Source: Candidatus Sumerlaeota bacterium
GTDB lineage: Bacteria > Sumerlaeota > Sumerlaeia > JAFGJS01
Length of the DNA stretch: 34,447 bases
Assembly (NCBI GenBank): GCA_016928995.1
Contig: JAFGJS010000092.1
Coordinates: 1-34,447, forward strand
Direction: 5' to 3'
Made by a program: the position numbers and the translations under genes. Shown piece by piece: positions 18,401 to 26,221 of the stretch (its first letter is position 1; each line of letters starts with the position of its first letter). The notes beneath the pieces are model-generated. The model was given only the letters and a program-made list of their open reading frames with translations. It did not search any database and had not been told where the DNA came from.

Positions 18401-20384
18401 GGACGTCACATCGGTGACGGGCGGCGCGGCGCTTGGCGCAACGTCATACAGCGGTTTTGATCTGGCGCTCGACACTTCTTCCACGGCCTCCGATGACGCT
18501 CGCGCGGAGATCGGCGGCGGCGACGCCGTGGCGACAACCAGTTTCTGGGATCAGACCACGGGCGCATTCACCTACGAGGCGCTGATCTACATGAATTTCG
18601 ATCCCAATCCCGGCAATGAGTCAGGACGAACGGTAGCCATGCAGATTTTCTCGATGGACGATGACAGCGGAGACCGGCCATTCCAATGGCGCCTAGTTCC
18701 TCCGGGGCACGCGGAAAATTCAAGCGCTACGACCTATGCCATGCAATTCATCAATATTGACGGCGGACAGACAATCTCAACTGTCTTGCCGACAACCGGC
18801 GATCATGCCGCCGGGCAAGACGTGTGGTATCATGTGGCGATGACATATACGGGCGTTTCCGAAGCGGATAACTTCAAATACTACTGGACCCGTATGGACA
18901 GCAATGCCGTGGAAGCCAATGAGCTATATTCCACAATGATGACCTCGGATTTAAGTTCAACCAATGGCGATCCATGCATTGGCAATGAACTTCGAAGCAC
19001 AGCGACGGACAACTTCGACGGATTGATCGACGAGGTGCGCATCAGCGACATCGCCCGCGGCGCGGACGACATGCTGTTTTCCGGCGTCACGGCCTCATAT
19101 GTGCAGAATGTCGTCGTCATCGACGCCGACACCGTCAAGGTCGTCTTCAGCAAGGCGATGGGAACGGACGCGCTGCTCGCCGCTTCCTATACGCTCAGCG
19201 GATCGGGACAGGGAACGCTTAACTCGCAGCCGGACACGGTTGATTACATCACGACAGGAACCTATCAGATCAACTGGAGTTCCGGAGAAATGACCATCGG
19301 CGGCGACATCGTCATCAACGTCGCCACAATCGAGGATGCGGACGGCGCTGATCTCGCGGAGCCTTCGAGCGGCGCGGACGATGGCGCGGGAATCGGCGGA
19401 GAACCCACGGCCACGATGACCCTGCCGACCAGCGGAACGGCGTATACTGCCGGCGCTGATGTGACGCTGGCCTGGAGCGCAACTGACGACGTGGCCGGAG
19501 TCGATTACGTGCGCATCTACTATCAACGCGACGGCGGCGCGGCGACCGAGCTCGACGGCAGCCCATTTGACGCCGGCATCTCAACCACCACGACGCAGTT
19601 CCTCCTGCCGGGTTCTTATGAACTCTATGCCGTCGCCACCGACCTGGCGGGCAATGAGGAAGTCACCGATCCCGATGCGGACCGAATCCTGATCCAGATC
19701 AATCCGGGACCGCCCCTCGTGCAGCAAGTCGAAGTGATCGACGCCGATACGATTGAAGTCGTTTTCAGCAACGCAATGGGTCCGGATGCGCTCGATCCCG
19801 CTTCGTATACTCTAAGCGGCTCCGGTCAAGGTACATTCGACGCGCAGCCAGCTTCGGTGACCGGCGTTTCCACGAACACGTATCGTCTGAACTGGACTGC
19901 GCAGGAAATGACCATCGGCGGCGACATCACGATCACTGTCGCCACGATCCAGGATACGTTGGGCGCCGATCTCGTGGAGCCGAAGAGCGGCACGGACGCA
20001 GGCGCGGGAATCGGCGGAGAACCCACGGCCACGATGAACCAGCCGGCCAGCGGTTCGATATTCGAGACCAATCAGGATGTCACGCTGGGCTGGAGCGCAA
20101 CGGACGACGTGGCCGGAATCGATATCGTCAGCATCTATTATCAGCGCAACGGCGGCGCAATCACGGAACTCAGCGGCAGTCCCTTTGACGTGCTGCAAAC
20201 CTCCGTCGTGACGCAATTCTCGCTGAGCGGCATATATGAAATTTACGCCGTCGCAACCGACCTGGCGGGCAACGAGGAGACTGCCGATCCCGATCTGGAT
20301 ATAATCACGATCGAGATCGAAACACCGGAGCCTCCTCCACCGGGAAGACGAAACGCCGCCAGTGATCGATGGCTACTCTATTAA
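15435..20384 (+). CDS. Secreted multidomain alpha-L-rhamnosidase-like glycosidase (GH78 type)
   Basis: The ATG at 15435 follows GGGGAGGA and opens a signal peptide (about 1-23); a GTG at 15375 in frame would add 20 polar residues and is rejected. Ig/Fn3-like domains and a beta-sandwich precede the (alpha/alpha)6 catalytic domain. It contains 'DGDRERTPYEAD' from about 443, where GH78 places its general acid, and 'TITMEAWD' with E702 in the place of the catalytic base. 'HAWGAAAGNAISRHLLGLQP' then leads into the usual C-terminal beta domain. Next come an ASH-like domain, a LamG/concanavalin-like domain and two near-identical 206-residue units from 1223 and 1429, each a Big_5-like plus an Ig-like domain. 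The chain (1649 aa) ends Pro-rich, then RWLLY. It probably cleaves alpha-L-rhamnose from pectin-type polymers; the exact linkage is unproven. A strong terminator follows. Confidence 0.8.
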   Translation: MLRNIQSTICIVILLCSGALMWGAPEITQVNIINADTDAVIRTLQDEDVVNLAVTGENLNMQAVVNGETASVLFSLDDDPYYRTESFAPYALAGDDGAGDFYAWTPPRGPHYLTVIPFDTTGATGTSGEPVSFYFNVVDDEPDAPSGLLCELFAYPERVEINDTTPEFSWIVNSDLENDYQTACRILVASSEAQLDSNIGDMWDSGKTATTQSVSMEYGGSALSASTTYYWKVMTWDKTDSASAWSSTQEFNTSAGLGTYDYGDSYPLNLSRAYLELTHRYPVRVVEIGSGHYFIDFGKDAVGWAQLRLDSSVSETITFHLGEAADGDSVDSSPGGTIRYSVDTKSISAGLATYELRATGPNPDLYGNAVDTPAEYGRITPFRYVEIENCSTEVTTASISQVILCYPFDFQAASFVSSDDILNQVWELCRYSMFATNFLGVFIDGDRERTPYEADAYINQLTYYAADREFTISRYTNEYLFDHSTWPFEWKQHTIMQSHADYLYTGDTDSIVEYYSALESSKLQTSYARSSDGLLDTSGTTDEIVDWPSGERDGYDFRAINTVVNAFYYKNLCQMAEMADAIGNTTEAEDFRTSATAIKTAFNNALLNTGSGYYVDGEGSSHSSLHANMFPLAFGLVPDAYKDSVIAFIESRGMACSVYGAQYLLDSLYLAGEDDYALSLMNSTSMRSWYNMIASGSTITMEAWDIAYKSNLDWNHAWGAAAGNAISRHLLGLQPISAGFEHARIYPQLGSLSFAEGTIPTIRGSVDISVHQTDYSWRLNTTTPANMYADIVMPKLGATPVVVMDGALTSATEENDTLIIETVGSGDHEFIVLESVRGLDPWIVASVDPFTTQSIGALTTDTVTVTLYNAGISTLTLTQLTLDKGTYTTDGLALDLTGLTLPGENVPPGESIQFTVDWRPAAYPGSRDFQILVDSNDPDDDPIALSGAVLAPMSAEPRVPYTVDSYTLHLYHLDESSGTTSADAVTPGLDVTSVTGGAALGATSYSGFDLALDTSSTASDDARAEIGGGDAVATTSFWDQTTGAFTYEALIYMNFDPNPGNESGRTVAMQIFSMDDDSGDRPFQWRLVPPGHAENSSATTYAMQFINIDGGQTISTVLPTTGDHAAGQDVWYHVAMTYTGVSEADNFKYYWTRMDSNAVEANELYSTMMTSDLSSTNGDPCIGNELRSTATDNFDGLIDEVRISDIARGADDMLFSGVTASYVQNVVVIDADTVKVVFSKAMGTDALLAASYTLSGSGQGTLNSQPDTVDYITTGTYQINWSSGEMTIGGDIVINVATIEDADGADLAEPSSGADDGAGIGGEPTATMTLPTSGTAYTAGADVTLAWSATDDVAGVDYVRIYYQRDGGAATELDGSPFDAGISTTTTQFLLPGSYELYAVATDLAGNEEVTDPDADRILIQINPGPPLVQQVEVIDADTIEVVFSNAMGPDALDPASYTLSGSGQGTFDAQPASVTGVSTNTYRLNWTAQEMTIGGDITITVATIQDTLGADLVEPKSGTDAGAGIGGEPTATMNQPASGSIFETNQDVTLGWSATDDVAGIDIVSIYYQRNGGAITELSGSPFDVLQTSVVTQFSLSGIYEIYAVATDLAGNEETADPDLDIITIEIETPEPPPPGRRNAASDRWLLY
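19101..20325 (+). repeat. In-gene tandem duplication, period 618 bases
   Basis: Units 19101-19718 and 19719 to about 20325 encode the same Big_5-like/Ig-like pair ('VxVIDADTxxVVFSxAMGxDAL', 'IGGEPTATM', 'LAGNEE'). DNA identity is high in places; a segment of about 30 bases around GGAATCGGCGGAGAACCC is identical. A recent duplication of the stalk domain is the simplest reading. Confidence 0.85.
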
Positions 20385-20409
20385 CGGCGCCATGCCGACA
20401 AACTAAAAA

Positions 20410-20445
20410 CAGCCGGGCGGATTTTCCGTCCGGCTGTTTTTTTTT
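20410..20445 (+). terminator. Rho-independent terminator after the GH78 gene
   Basis: CAGCCGGGCGGA pairs with TCCGTCCGGCTG in a 12-bp stem (one G-T pair) with a 3-base loop, followed by nine T. It isolates lysY downstream from the glycosidase transcript. Confidence 0.9.
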
Positions 20446-20470
20446 CACTGGCCACCCCGCTCATATCGGC

Positions 20471-20487
20471 ATCCTGAATATCAGGAT
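20471..20487. promoter_or_regulatory. Perfect inverted repeat abutting a TATAAA box upstream of lysY
   Basis: ATCCTGA-ATA-TCAGGAT is a 7+3+7 perfect dyad, immediately followed by TATAAA (20487-20492), about 80 bases before the lysY start. The position suits an operator overlapping a -10 element, but no -35 is clear. Confidence 0.3.
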
Positions 20488-20566
20488 ATAAAATTTCCTT
20501 GAAAGTTCGCGCGTAGCGCTCGATGCTTCGTGTTCATCACTTGAAACACAATGGGGACGGTTATTC

Positions 20567-21616
20567 ATGGCTGAGAAAATTCAGGCCTCGATTATCGGGG
20601 CGTCGGGATACGCCGGCGGGGAACTGCTGCGGCTGCTGCTGGATCATCCGCATGTCGAGGTGAAACAGGCGACCAGCGAGCAACACCAGACGAAATTCGT
20701 GCATGCGATTCATCCGAATTTGCGCGGACGAACGCAGCTCAAGTTCGTCTCCGCCGCCCAGATCGAGGAGTGCGATTTTCTTTTTGTCTCGCTGCCGCAC
20801 GGCTCGGCGTCATCCAAGATGCCGGAGCTGGTGAAACTGGCGCCGAAGGTGATCGACCTCTCGGCCGATCATCGTCTGCGCGACGTGGCGGCGTATGAGC
20901 AATGGTACGGCGAACCGCATCCGCATCCGGATATCAATGCGCAGTTCGTGTACGGCGTGCCGGAGGTGAACCGCGAGGCGTTGCGCGAGGCGAAATGGGC
21001 CTCGGGCGCAGGCTGCAACGGCACGGCGACGCAGCTGGGGCTGCTGCCATTCAAACGGGCGGGTGTGGAGATCGTTTCGGCGCTGGCGGACATCAAGGCG
21101 GGATCGAGCGAATCGGGCAACAAGCCCAATCTTGGCTCGCACCATCCGGAGCGCAGCGGCTGCGTGCGTTCGTTCGCGCCCACGGGCCACCGGCACACGG
21201 CCGAAGTGCAGCAGACCATGGGTTGGACGCGCGACGATGCGCGGATCCAGATGTCGGTGACGGCAATTGAGATGGTTCGCGGCGTGCTGGCCACGATCCA
21301 TGTGCAGCCCAAGGAGAAACTGGAAGAAAAGGATCTTTGGAAAATTTTCCGCGGAGCGTACAAAGACGAGCCGTTCGTGCGCATCGTGAAAGACCGGCAA
21401 GGGATCTACCGCTTTCCCGAGCCGAAAATTCTATCCGGCTCGAATTACTGCGACGTGGGATTTGATGTGGACCCGCAGACCGGCCGCGTAGTGGTGATCA
21501 GCGCGATCGACAACCTGATGAAGGGCGCGGCGGGAAACTGCGTGCAGGCGATGAACGTAATGATGGGCTGGAACGAATCGGCCGGTCTTGGTTTTCCCGG
21601 TCTGCATCCCGTCTGA
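20567..21616 (+). CDS. lysY: LysY/ArgC-type N-acyl-aminoadipyl/glutamyl-phosphate reductase
   Basis: This NADPH-dependent reductase turns the LysW-bound aminoadipyl phosphate into the semialdehyde. The N-terminal Rossmann motif GASGYAGGEL (11-20), 'DLSADHRLRD', the active-site cysteine C150 in 'SGAGCNGTAT', 'GHRHTAEVQQ' and the C-terminal 'NLMKGAAGNCVQAMN' are those of the ArgC/LysY family. The 'GAGCNGTAT' active site (ArgC usually has 'NPGCYPTA') and the ending 'GFPGLHPV' favour LysY. 349 aa is normal. The start follows GGGGACGG. The gene is separated from hcs-lysW-lysX by two glycosidase genes and a terminator, so it has its own promoter. A dual role in arginine synthesis is possible. Confidence 0.88.
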   Translation: MAEKIQASIIGASGYAGGELLRLLLDHPHVEVKQATSEQHQTKFVHAIHPNLRGRTQLKFVSAAQIEECDFLFVSLPHGSASSKMPELVKLAPKVIDLSADHRLRDVAAYEQWYGEPHPHPDINAQFVYGVPEVNREALREAKWASGAGCNGTATQLGLLPFKRAGVEIVSALADIKAGSSESGNKPNLGSHHPERSGCVRSFAPTGHRHTAEVQQTMGWTRDDARIQMSVTAIEMVRGVLATIHVQPKEKLEEKDLWKIFRGAYKDEPFVRIVKDRQGIYRFPEPKILSGSNYCDVGFDVDPQTGRVVVISAIDNLMKGAAGNCVQAMNVMMGWNESAGLGFPGLHPV

Positions 21617-21652
21617 TCCCGTCAGCCCCGATCCTGGAATAGGTATAATGGC

Positions 21653-23017
21653 ATGCTTGCGCTGGACGAACAGGCTGCGAAAAAGCCGTTTGCCTTCAAG
21701 GCCCTTCTCTCAAAAGAACGGGCCTCTTTGGTTTTGGTTCCCGTCATCATGTTCGCCTGGTTCTGGTTCTGGCGCTCGCACGGCTTCACCGGCGGCGACA
21801 GTGAATACTGGGAGCGTCTGATTCACGGCGGCGTCTGGCTGAATAAACGCCAGATGCTATCCTTCTTCGTGATGCAGTTAGCCTTTCGCATTACGCATGC
21901 CCTGTTTGGCTGGACCGCGTTTATCGCGATGAACCTCGTATCATGTCTGGCCGGCGCTCTAGCGATGCTGGCGAGTTGGGCATTGCTGCGCGAACGAGAG
22001 CATGCGGGATGGTCTTTTGCGATTGTCGCCACAGCGGGATTCACCGCCATGTTTTGCGGCAATATTGAATCCTACGCGCAGCCTGTGGCGGCGTTGCTGC
22101 TGCACTTCCTGGCGATCCGCCGATATCAGCAGCGCCGATGGCCGTTATGGACGCTGTCGTTCACTTATTCCCTGGCGTTATGCTTCCACATGATCAATAT
22201 GGCTGCGCTTCCCGCTCTTGCGGCTTTGCTGGCATGGCAGGCGAAACGGCGAAACATCAGCTGGCGCGATGCATGGCTCTTTGCGCTGGGAGCGTCTCCG
22301 GCGCTCGTGCTGTGGTGGACGGTGTCTGTATGCTCTATCGGATACGGGCCGTTGGCTGACTCAAACAACTGCATCGTGCCGCCGATGGAACTGCTGACGA
22401 AGCCCTGGTTGGTGTTCACGTCGCCCTTCCTGCAACTCAAGCAATGGTTCATTGTCTGGAATGGCGGCGTTGCGGCAATACTGGCGATTCCCGCGATTAT
22501 TTGGGCGTTTCGCAAGCCTTCCGAAAATCATTTCACGATTATTCTGACCCTTTATTTCCTTTGTTTCCTCGCGCATTGGCTGGCGTGGAAACCTGACCGG
22601 GGGTTGTATGATTGGGATTTGTTTTCATTTCCGTGGGTCGTGGCTGTGTTCCTGTATGCGTGGCACGCAATGGAACTCCCCTGGCGATCAGCGGGGGTGG
22701 GACTTGCATTGGGCTGTAACATGCTGCTCTTCGCATATCGCCCGGCGCAATATGCTCAAATTTGCGAGCGGGGCTATGGAACCATCGAAGTGCATGCCGC
22801 CGAGGGAGCGGAGCCTCGCAGGGTTATGCTGGATGAACGCATATATCTGGCTCCGGAGAATCGCTATGTGCTAGCCGGCATCCATCAGATCAGGAGCATT
22901 TCAAACGCCGCCGCCGAATCAAAATTCATTCGTGTGGTGGTGATGCGCGCAGGCGAACGCCATGTTTACCGGTATGATGATCAAACGATCCGCCTGGAAC
23001 GGATCGAAAGAAAATGA
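21653..23017 (+). CDS. Polytopic GT-C-like membrane protein, probable lipid-linked-sugar glycosyltransferase
   Basis: The 454-aa protein has about nine to eleven hydrophobic segments between residues 25 and 365. The first periplasmic loop carries 'GFTGGDSEYWERL' with an acidic residue (D49), the position of the catalytic Asp/Glu in GT-C enzymes of the GT39/ArnT/PMT type. A long membrane core and a soluble C-terminal part of about 85 residues follow. I cannot name a family with certainty, and no substrate can be inferred. It begins 36 bases after lysY in the same direction and could be co-transcribed. The Shine-Dalgarno sequence is weak (AGGT). It converges on the TPR gene, 82 bases apart, with no obvious terminator between. 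Confidence 0.6.
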   Translation: MLALDEQAAKKPFAFKALLSKERASLVLVPVIMFAWFWFWRSHGFTGGDSEYWERLIHGGVWLNKRQMLSFFVMQLAFRITHALFGWTAFIAMNLVSCLAGALAMLASWALLREREHAGWSFAIVATAGFTAMFCGNIESYAQPVAALLLHFLAIRRYQQRRWPLWTLSFTYSLALCFHMINMAALPALAALLAWQAKRRNISWRDAWLFALGASPALVLWWTVSVCSIGYGPLADSNNCIVPPMELLTKPWLVFTSPFLQLKQWFIVWNGGVAAILAIPAIIWAFRKPSENHFTIILTLYFLCFLAHWLAWKPDRGLYDWDLFSFPWVVAVFLYAWHAMELPWRSAGVGLALGCNMLLFAYRPAQYAQICERGYGTIEVHAAEGAEPRRVMLDERIYLAPENRYVLAGIHQIRSISNAAAESKFIRVVVMRAGERHVYRYDDQTIRLERIERK

Positions 23018-23099
23018 TGCTCAAATCAATCTGCTTCTTGGACCGCATGATACCTACGGCTCAAAGACTCGATCCGTCCTCGGTTGCACGGCTTGTGCG

Positions 23100-25775
23100 T
23101 CATTTTCCTTGGGCTGCTCTTGCGCTCTCCGGCGCCGAGCTCAGGTTGACGTGGTCGATTTTACTTTGTATTTCCTGAGGATTCTCCGGCTGGTATTGCA
23201 GCGACTGCCGCCATGCATTGATGGCGTCGGCGTTCCGGCCGAGCTTGCTGTATGCATCGCCCAGGTGGTCGAACAGCACGGAGTCGCGGGCTGAGCTGTC
23301 CACAGCCCGTTCCAGCCAGGACACGGCCTCTTCGTAGCGCCCCTGCTGATAATACACCCACCCCAGGCTGTCCATGATATGCCCGGCCCAGGGCTGCATC
23401 TTTTGCGCATGCTTGATCAGTTCTTCAGCCTCATCAAGACGGATGTTCTCCTCGGCGAACATATATCCCAGCGCGTTGTACGCCTCATAGTGGCGCGGAT
23501 TCATTTCAATCGTTTTGCGATACATCTCCTCCGCGCCGGCCAAATCTCCGCACATATGCAGCCAGTGCGCCAGCGAAAAACACATTTGCTGCGATTCGCC
23601 ATATTGGCCGATCAAGGCGCGCACTTTCGCCACGGCCTCCGCATATCGCCCCTGCGCGGCGAGCATGCGGCACTCGGCCCATTCCACCTCACGGCCGAAT
23701 TCCTCGCCGAAGCGCTCGGATAATTCCTGCGCCAGTTTCTCCGCCTCTCCGTCCTTATTCTGCTGCGTCAGGCACTGAATCAGCGCGTTGTAAAGCATCA
23801 GCCGCTGGCCGTCGTCCCGCTTGCCGCCTTTTTCCGCTTCAAGCTCGCGCATGGCCTTCCGGTAGGCCTTTTCGGCCTTGACGTAGTCGCCGTGCTGATA
23901 AAGCACGTCGCCCAGGACGATCTGTCCCAGCGATGCGCGTTCGGAAAGTTCCGGAATGCGCCGCGCCAGTTCCTCGAAACGCTCGGATCGGTCCAACGCG
24001 CTGTAGGTGTTGGCCAGGTTGATCAACAGCGACAGATTGTCCGGCTCGGATTTCAGCGCCTGCTCATACCACTCGGCGGCTTTATCGTAGCGCTGCGCCG
24101 CGAGATAGAAATCGCCGATGTTGCGCTCAAACTCCGCGGGCTTTTCCGTGAATTGCCCGCGGCCCATGTCGATCAATGTGTTCAGCTTGCCGGTGTTCCC
24201 CGTGAGCAGGAAAAGCTGCAACAGTTTTTCATAGTTGCGCATATCGCCGGTGTTTTCCGCCAGCGCCTGCTCGTATTCCTGAATCGCCTCATCATATTGC
24301 TGGTTGCGCAAATAAAGATCTCCCAGCATCTGCCGGATGTGGTAGCGATGGCCGAAATCATTGGTGAACTGGTTGATGATGTCGATCGCCTGATCCAGTT
24401 GATCGGTCCGGCTGTAGCATTCCAGCAGGCGGGAATAAATGCTCGCCCTGTCCTGCGAAGTTTCGAGCGCCTGGCGATAAAGTTCGGCCGCCTTGTCGTA
24501 TTGCTCCTTGCCGAAATAGGCTTCGCCGAGTCCCACTGTGGCGTCGGTGCTGTCTTTGTCCAGCATCAAGGCGGTCTCATAAAGCGGAATCGCCTCGTCG
24601 AACTGCTTGCCTTGCAGCAGCAGGGCGCCGAGTTTGAGATAATGGCCAGGATCCGAGGAGTATTCTTCGACAAGGATGCGATAGATACGTTCGGCTTCCT
24701 GCGCCTCCCCGGCCTTGATCGCCATCTCGGCGTAGAGTTCCATCAACATCAGATTTTCCGGAGCGCTTTGCATCAATTCACGATAGGCATTCAGCTCGGA
24801 CAAGCCTTCGGGAAGCGTCTGCTCGAAACGCGTCTGGAATCCGATATCGTTCGGAAAAATGCGCAATGCTCGGAGATACACCGAATGGGCCGTTTCAATG
24901 TCGTTCAGTTGTTCGTAGATCTTCCCCAGCCGGGTGTAGAAGTCCTTCAATCCTTCGCGCAGATTCAAGCAGGCCTCGAAATTCTTCGCGGCTTGCCGAA
25001 GATGCTCCTCCAGCTCCTGCCGGGCCTCTTCGCCGCTCTGGCCTTCCAGCGCCAGAGCCTTGAACTGATGCATGATTCCGAGCATGTAAAACGGATAGAC
25101 GTCCCGGCCGTCATGTTGCACGATTTCTTCAAACGCCTGAATGGCGCCGTCGTAATCGCGAATCTTATAGCGCAAGTTGCCCAGAGCTTTCAGCAATTCA
25201 AGGTTGGCTGGATTCCGCTCCACGCCTTGCTCATATGTTTCCAGCGCATCCAGCAATTCACGGCCGACCGGGATCCGCTCCGGACCTTTCTCGCGCGCAT
25301 TCAGCGCTCTCTGCCGCTCGAAAGATTCTTCCAGCAAACTGCCGCGAAGCAGATACAGCTCCGCCCATTCGGGTTTGCGTTCGATCAATGCCGTCACACG
25401 CGTCAGTGCCTCGTCGCTGCGGCGCAGGAGCGCCAGGGTCTCGATCGTGGAAAGTTGAAACATAGCGTTGTCCGGCTCTATCGCCAGCGCCTTTTCAAAT
25501 AGTTTCAACGCATCGCCATACTTGCCCTGACTCAAGCGAAGACTGGCAAATTGGTATTCTTGCAACGCATCCAAGTGGTTTCGCTGTTCATCGTTTAATG
25601 GGAAATCCCGCACCTCGCCGAGTTCATCCTGCAGCAATTGAAATTTCTGAACATCAGCGTCTTCCTCGCCGGCCGCAGCCGTGGATGCGCAGCAGAATAA
25701 AAGAATCAACGCCAGGCAGATCGCCTGCAGCGCGCTACGCAGCCAAGACGTTAAATTATTTCGAACTTCAACCAT
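23100..25775 (-). CDS. Secreted/periplasmic tetratricopeptide-repeat protein
   Basis: The 891-aa protein starts with a signal peptide (about residues 10-35, ending 'STAAAGEEDA'), and AAGGAT precedes the start codon. The rest is almost entirely TPR helices of 34 residues ('A...LG..Y...G.YDEAI..YE.AL...P'), perhaps twenty. It closes with the well-known 'NALGYMFAEENIRLDEAEELIKHAQKMQP', 'MDSLGWVYYQQGRYEEAVSWLERAV' and 'DHLGDAYSKLGRNADAI' units. Such proteins scaffold complexes in the cell envelope or help outer-membrane secretion and polysaccharide export. No catalytic domain is present. It is transcribed away from the histidine kinase gene. The partner is unknown. Confidence 0.85.
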   Translation of the reverse strand: MVEVRNNLTSWLRSALQAICLALILLFCCASTAAAGEEDADVQKFQLLQDELGEVRDFPLNDEQRNHLDALQEYQFASLRLSQGKYGDALKLFEKALAIEPDNAMFQLSTIETLALLRRSDEALTRVTALIERKPEWAELYLLRGSLLEESFERQRALNAREKGPERIPVGRELLDALETYEQGVERNPANLELLKALGNLRYKIRDYDGAIQAFEEIVQHDGRDVYPFYMLGIMHQFKALALEGQSGEEARQELEEHLRQAAKNFEACLNLREGLKDFYTRLGKIYEQLNDIETAHSVYLRALRIFPNDIGFQTRFEQTLPEGLSELNAYRELMQSAPENLMLMELYAEMAIKAGEAQEAERIYRILVEEYSSDPGHYLKLGALLLQGKQFDEAIPLYETALMLDKDSTDATVGLGEAYFGKEQYDKAAELYRQALETSQDRASIYSRLLECYSRTDQLDQAIDIINQFTNDFGHRYHIRQMLGDLYLRNQQYDEAIQEYEQALAENTGDMRNYEKLLQLFLLTGNTGKLNTLIDMGRGQFTEKPAEFERNIGDFYLAAQRYDKAAEWYEQALKSEPDNLSLLINLANTYSALDRSERFEELARRIPELSERASLGQIVLGDVLYQHGDYVKAEKAYRKAMRELEAEKGGKRDDGQRLMLYNALIQCLTQQNKDGEAEKLAQELSERFGEEFGREVEWAECRMLAAQGRYAEAVAKVRALIGQYGESQQMCFSLAHWLHMCGDLAGAEEMYRKTIEMNPRHYEAYNALGYMFAEENIRLDEAEELIKHAQKMQPWAGHIMDSLGWVYYQQGRYEEAVSWLERAVDSSARDSVLFDHLGDAYSKLGRNADAINAWRQSLQYQPENPQEIQSKIDHVNLSSAPESARAAQGK

Positions 25776-26221
25776 TAATCTATCCTTGCTTCTGCTTTGT
25801 TTATTCCGATTTATCGATCTTTTCCGCCGTCTGCCTTCAGTGGATTAGAACAAAAAATTATGTCACGCTCAGCAAGACAATGCAAATGGAAAAAAAATAG
25901 TGAAATCCAGCCTTTCTCCGCCCTGATCAAGCAATGCCATCCGCAATGCATCGCATGAAACGTTTGATGATATTCGACAGGAAACATAACAATGAAAAAT
26001 AATTTTCACTTGGGATAAAATTCAAAAAAAGTTACTTTGATCAAAATAATGTTGATTTTAAAAGAAGGAAAAGAGAAAGGTCTTAGCGTGCTTGGAAATG
26101 GCTTTGCATGGCGTTGAATATATTCACCAAGATCGTTCCGTTCTCAAACAGCAAAGTTTATTAGCGCGCCGGTTGAGTGGATTTCCCTGCCCAAGAGCAT
26201 CCATTGGCAGGATATGTAATT
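25776..26221. other. Divergent intergenic region between the TPR gene and the histidine kinase
   Basis: This is AT-rich sequence that must hold the promoters of both genes. I saw no sigma-70 box good enough to list, no tRNA and no repeat. A short plus-strand frame at 26092-26283 overlaps the kinase start and shows no coding character. Confidence 0.45.

Noticed and set aside
21644-21649. TATAAT just before the start of the GT-C-like gene
   Set aside because: It is too close to the ATG to give a normal leader, and no -35 box lies at the right distance; the AGGT may simply be the ribosome site.
23892-25502. 536-codon open frame on the plus strand opposite the TPR gene
   Set aside because: It is the antisense shadow of a clear TPR coding sequence with signal peptide and ribosome site; its translation has no recognisable domain.
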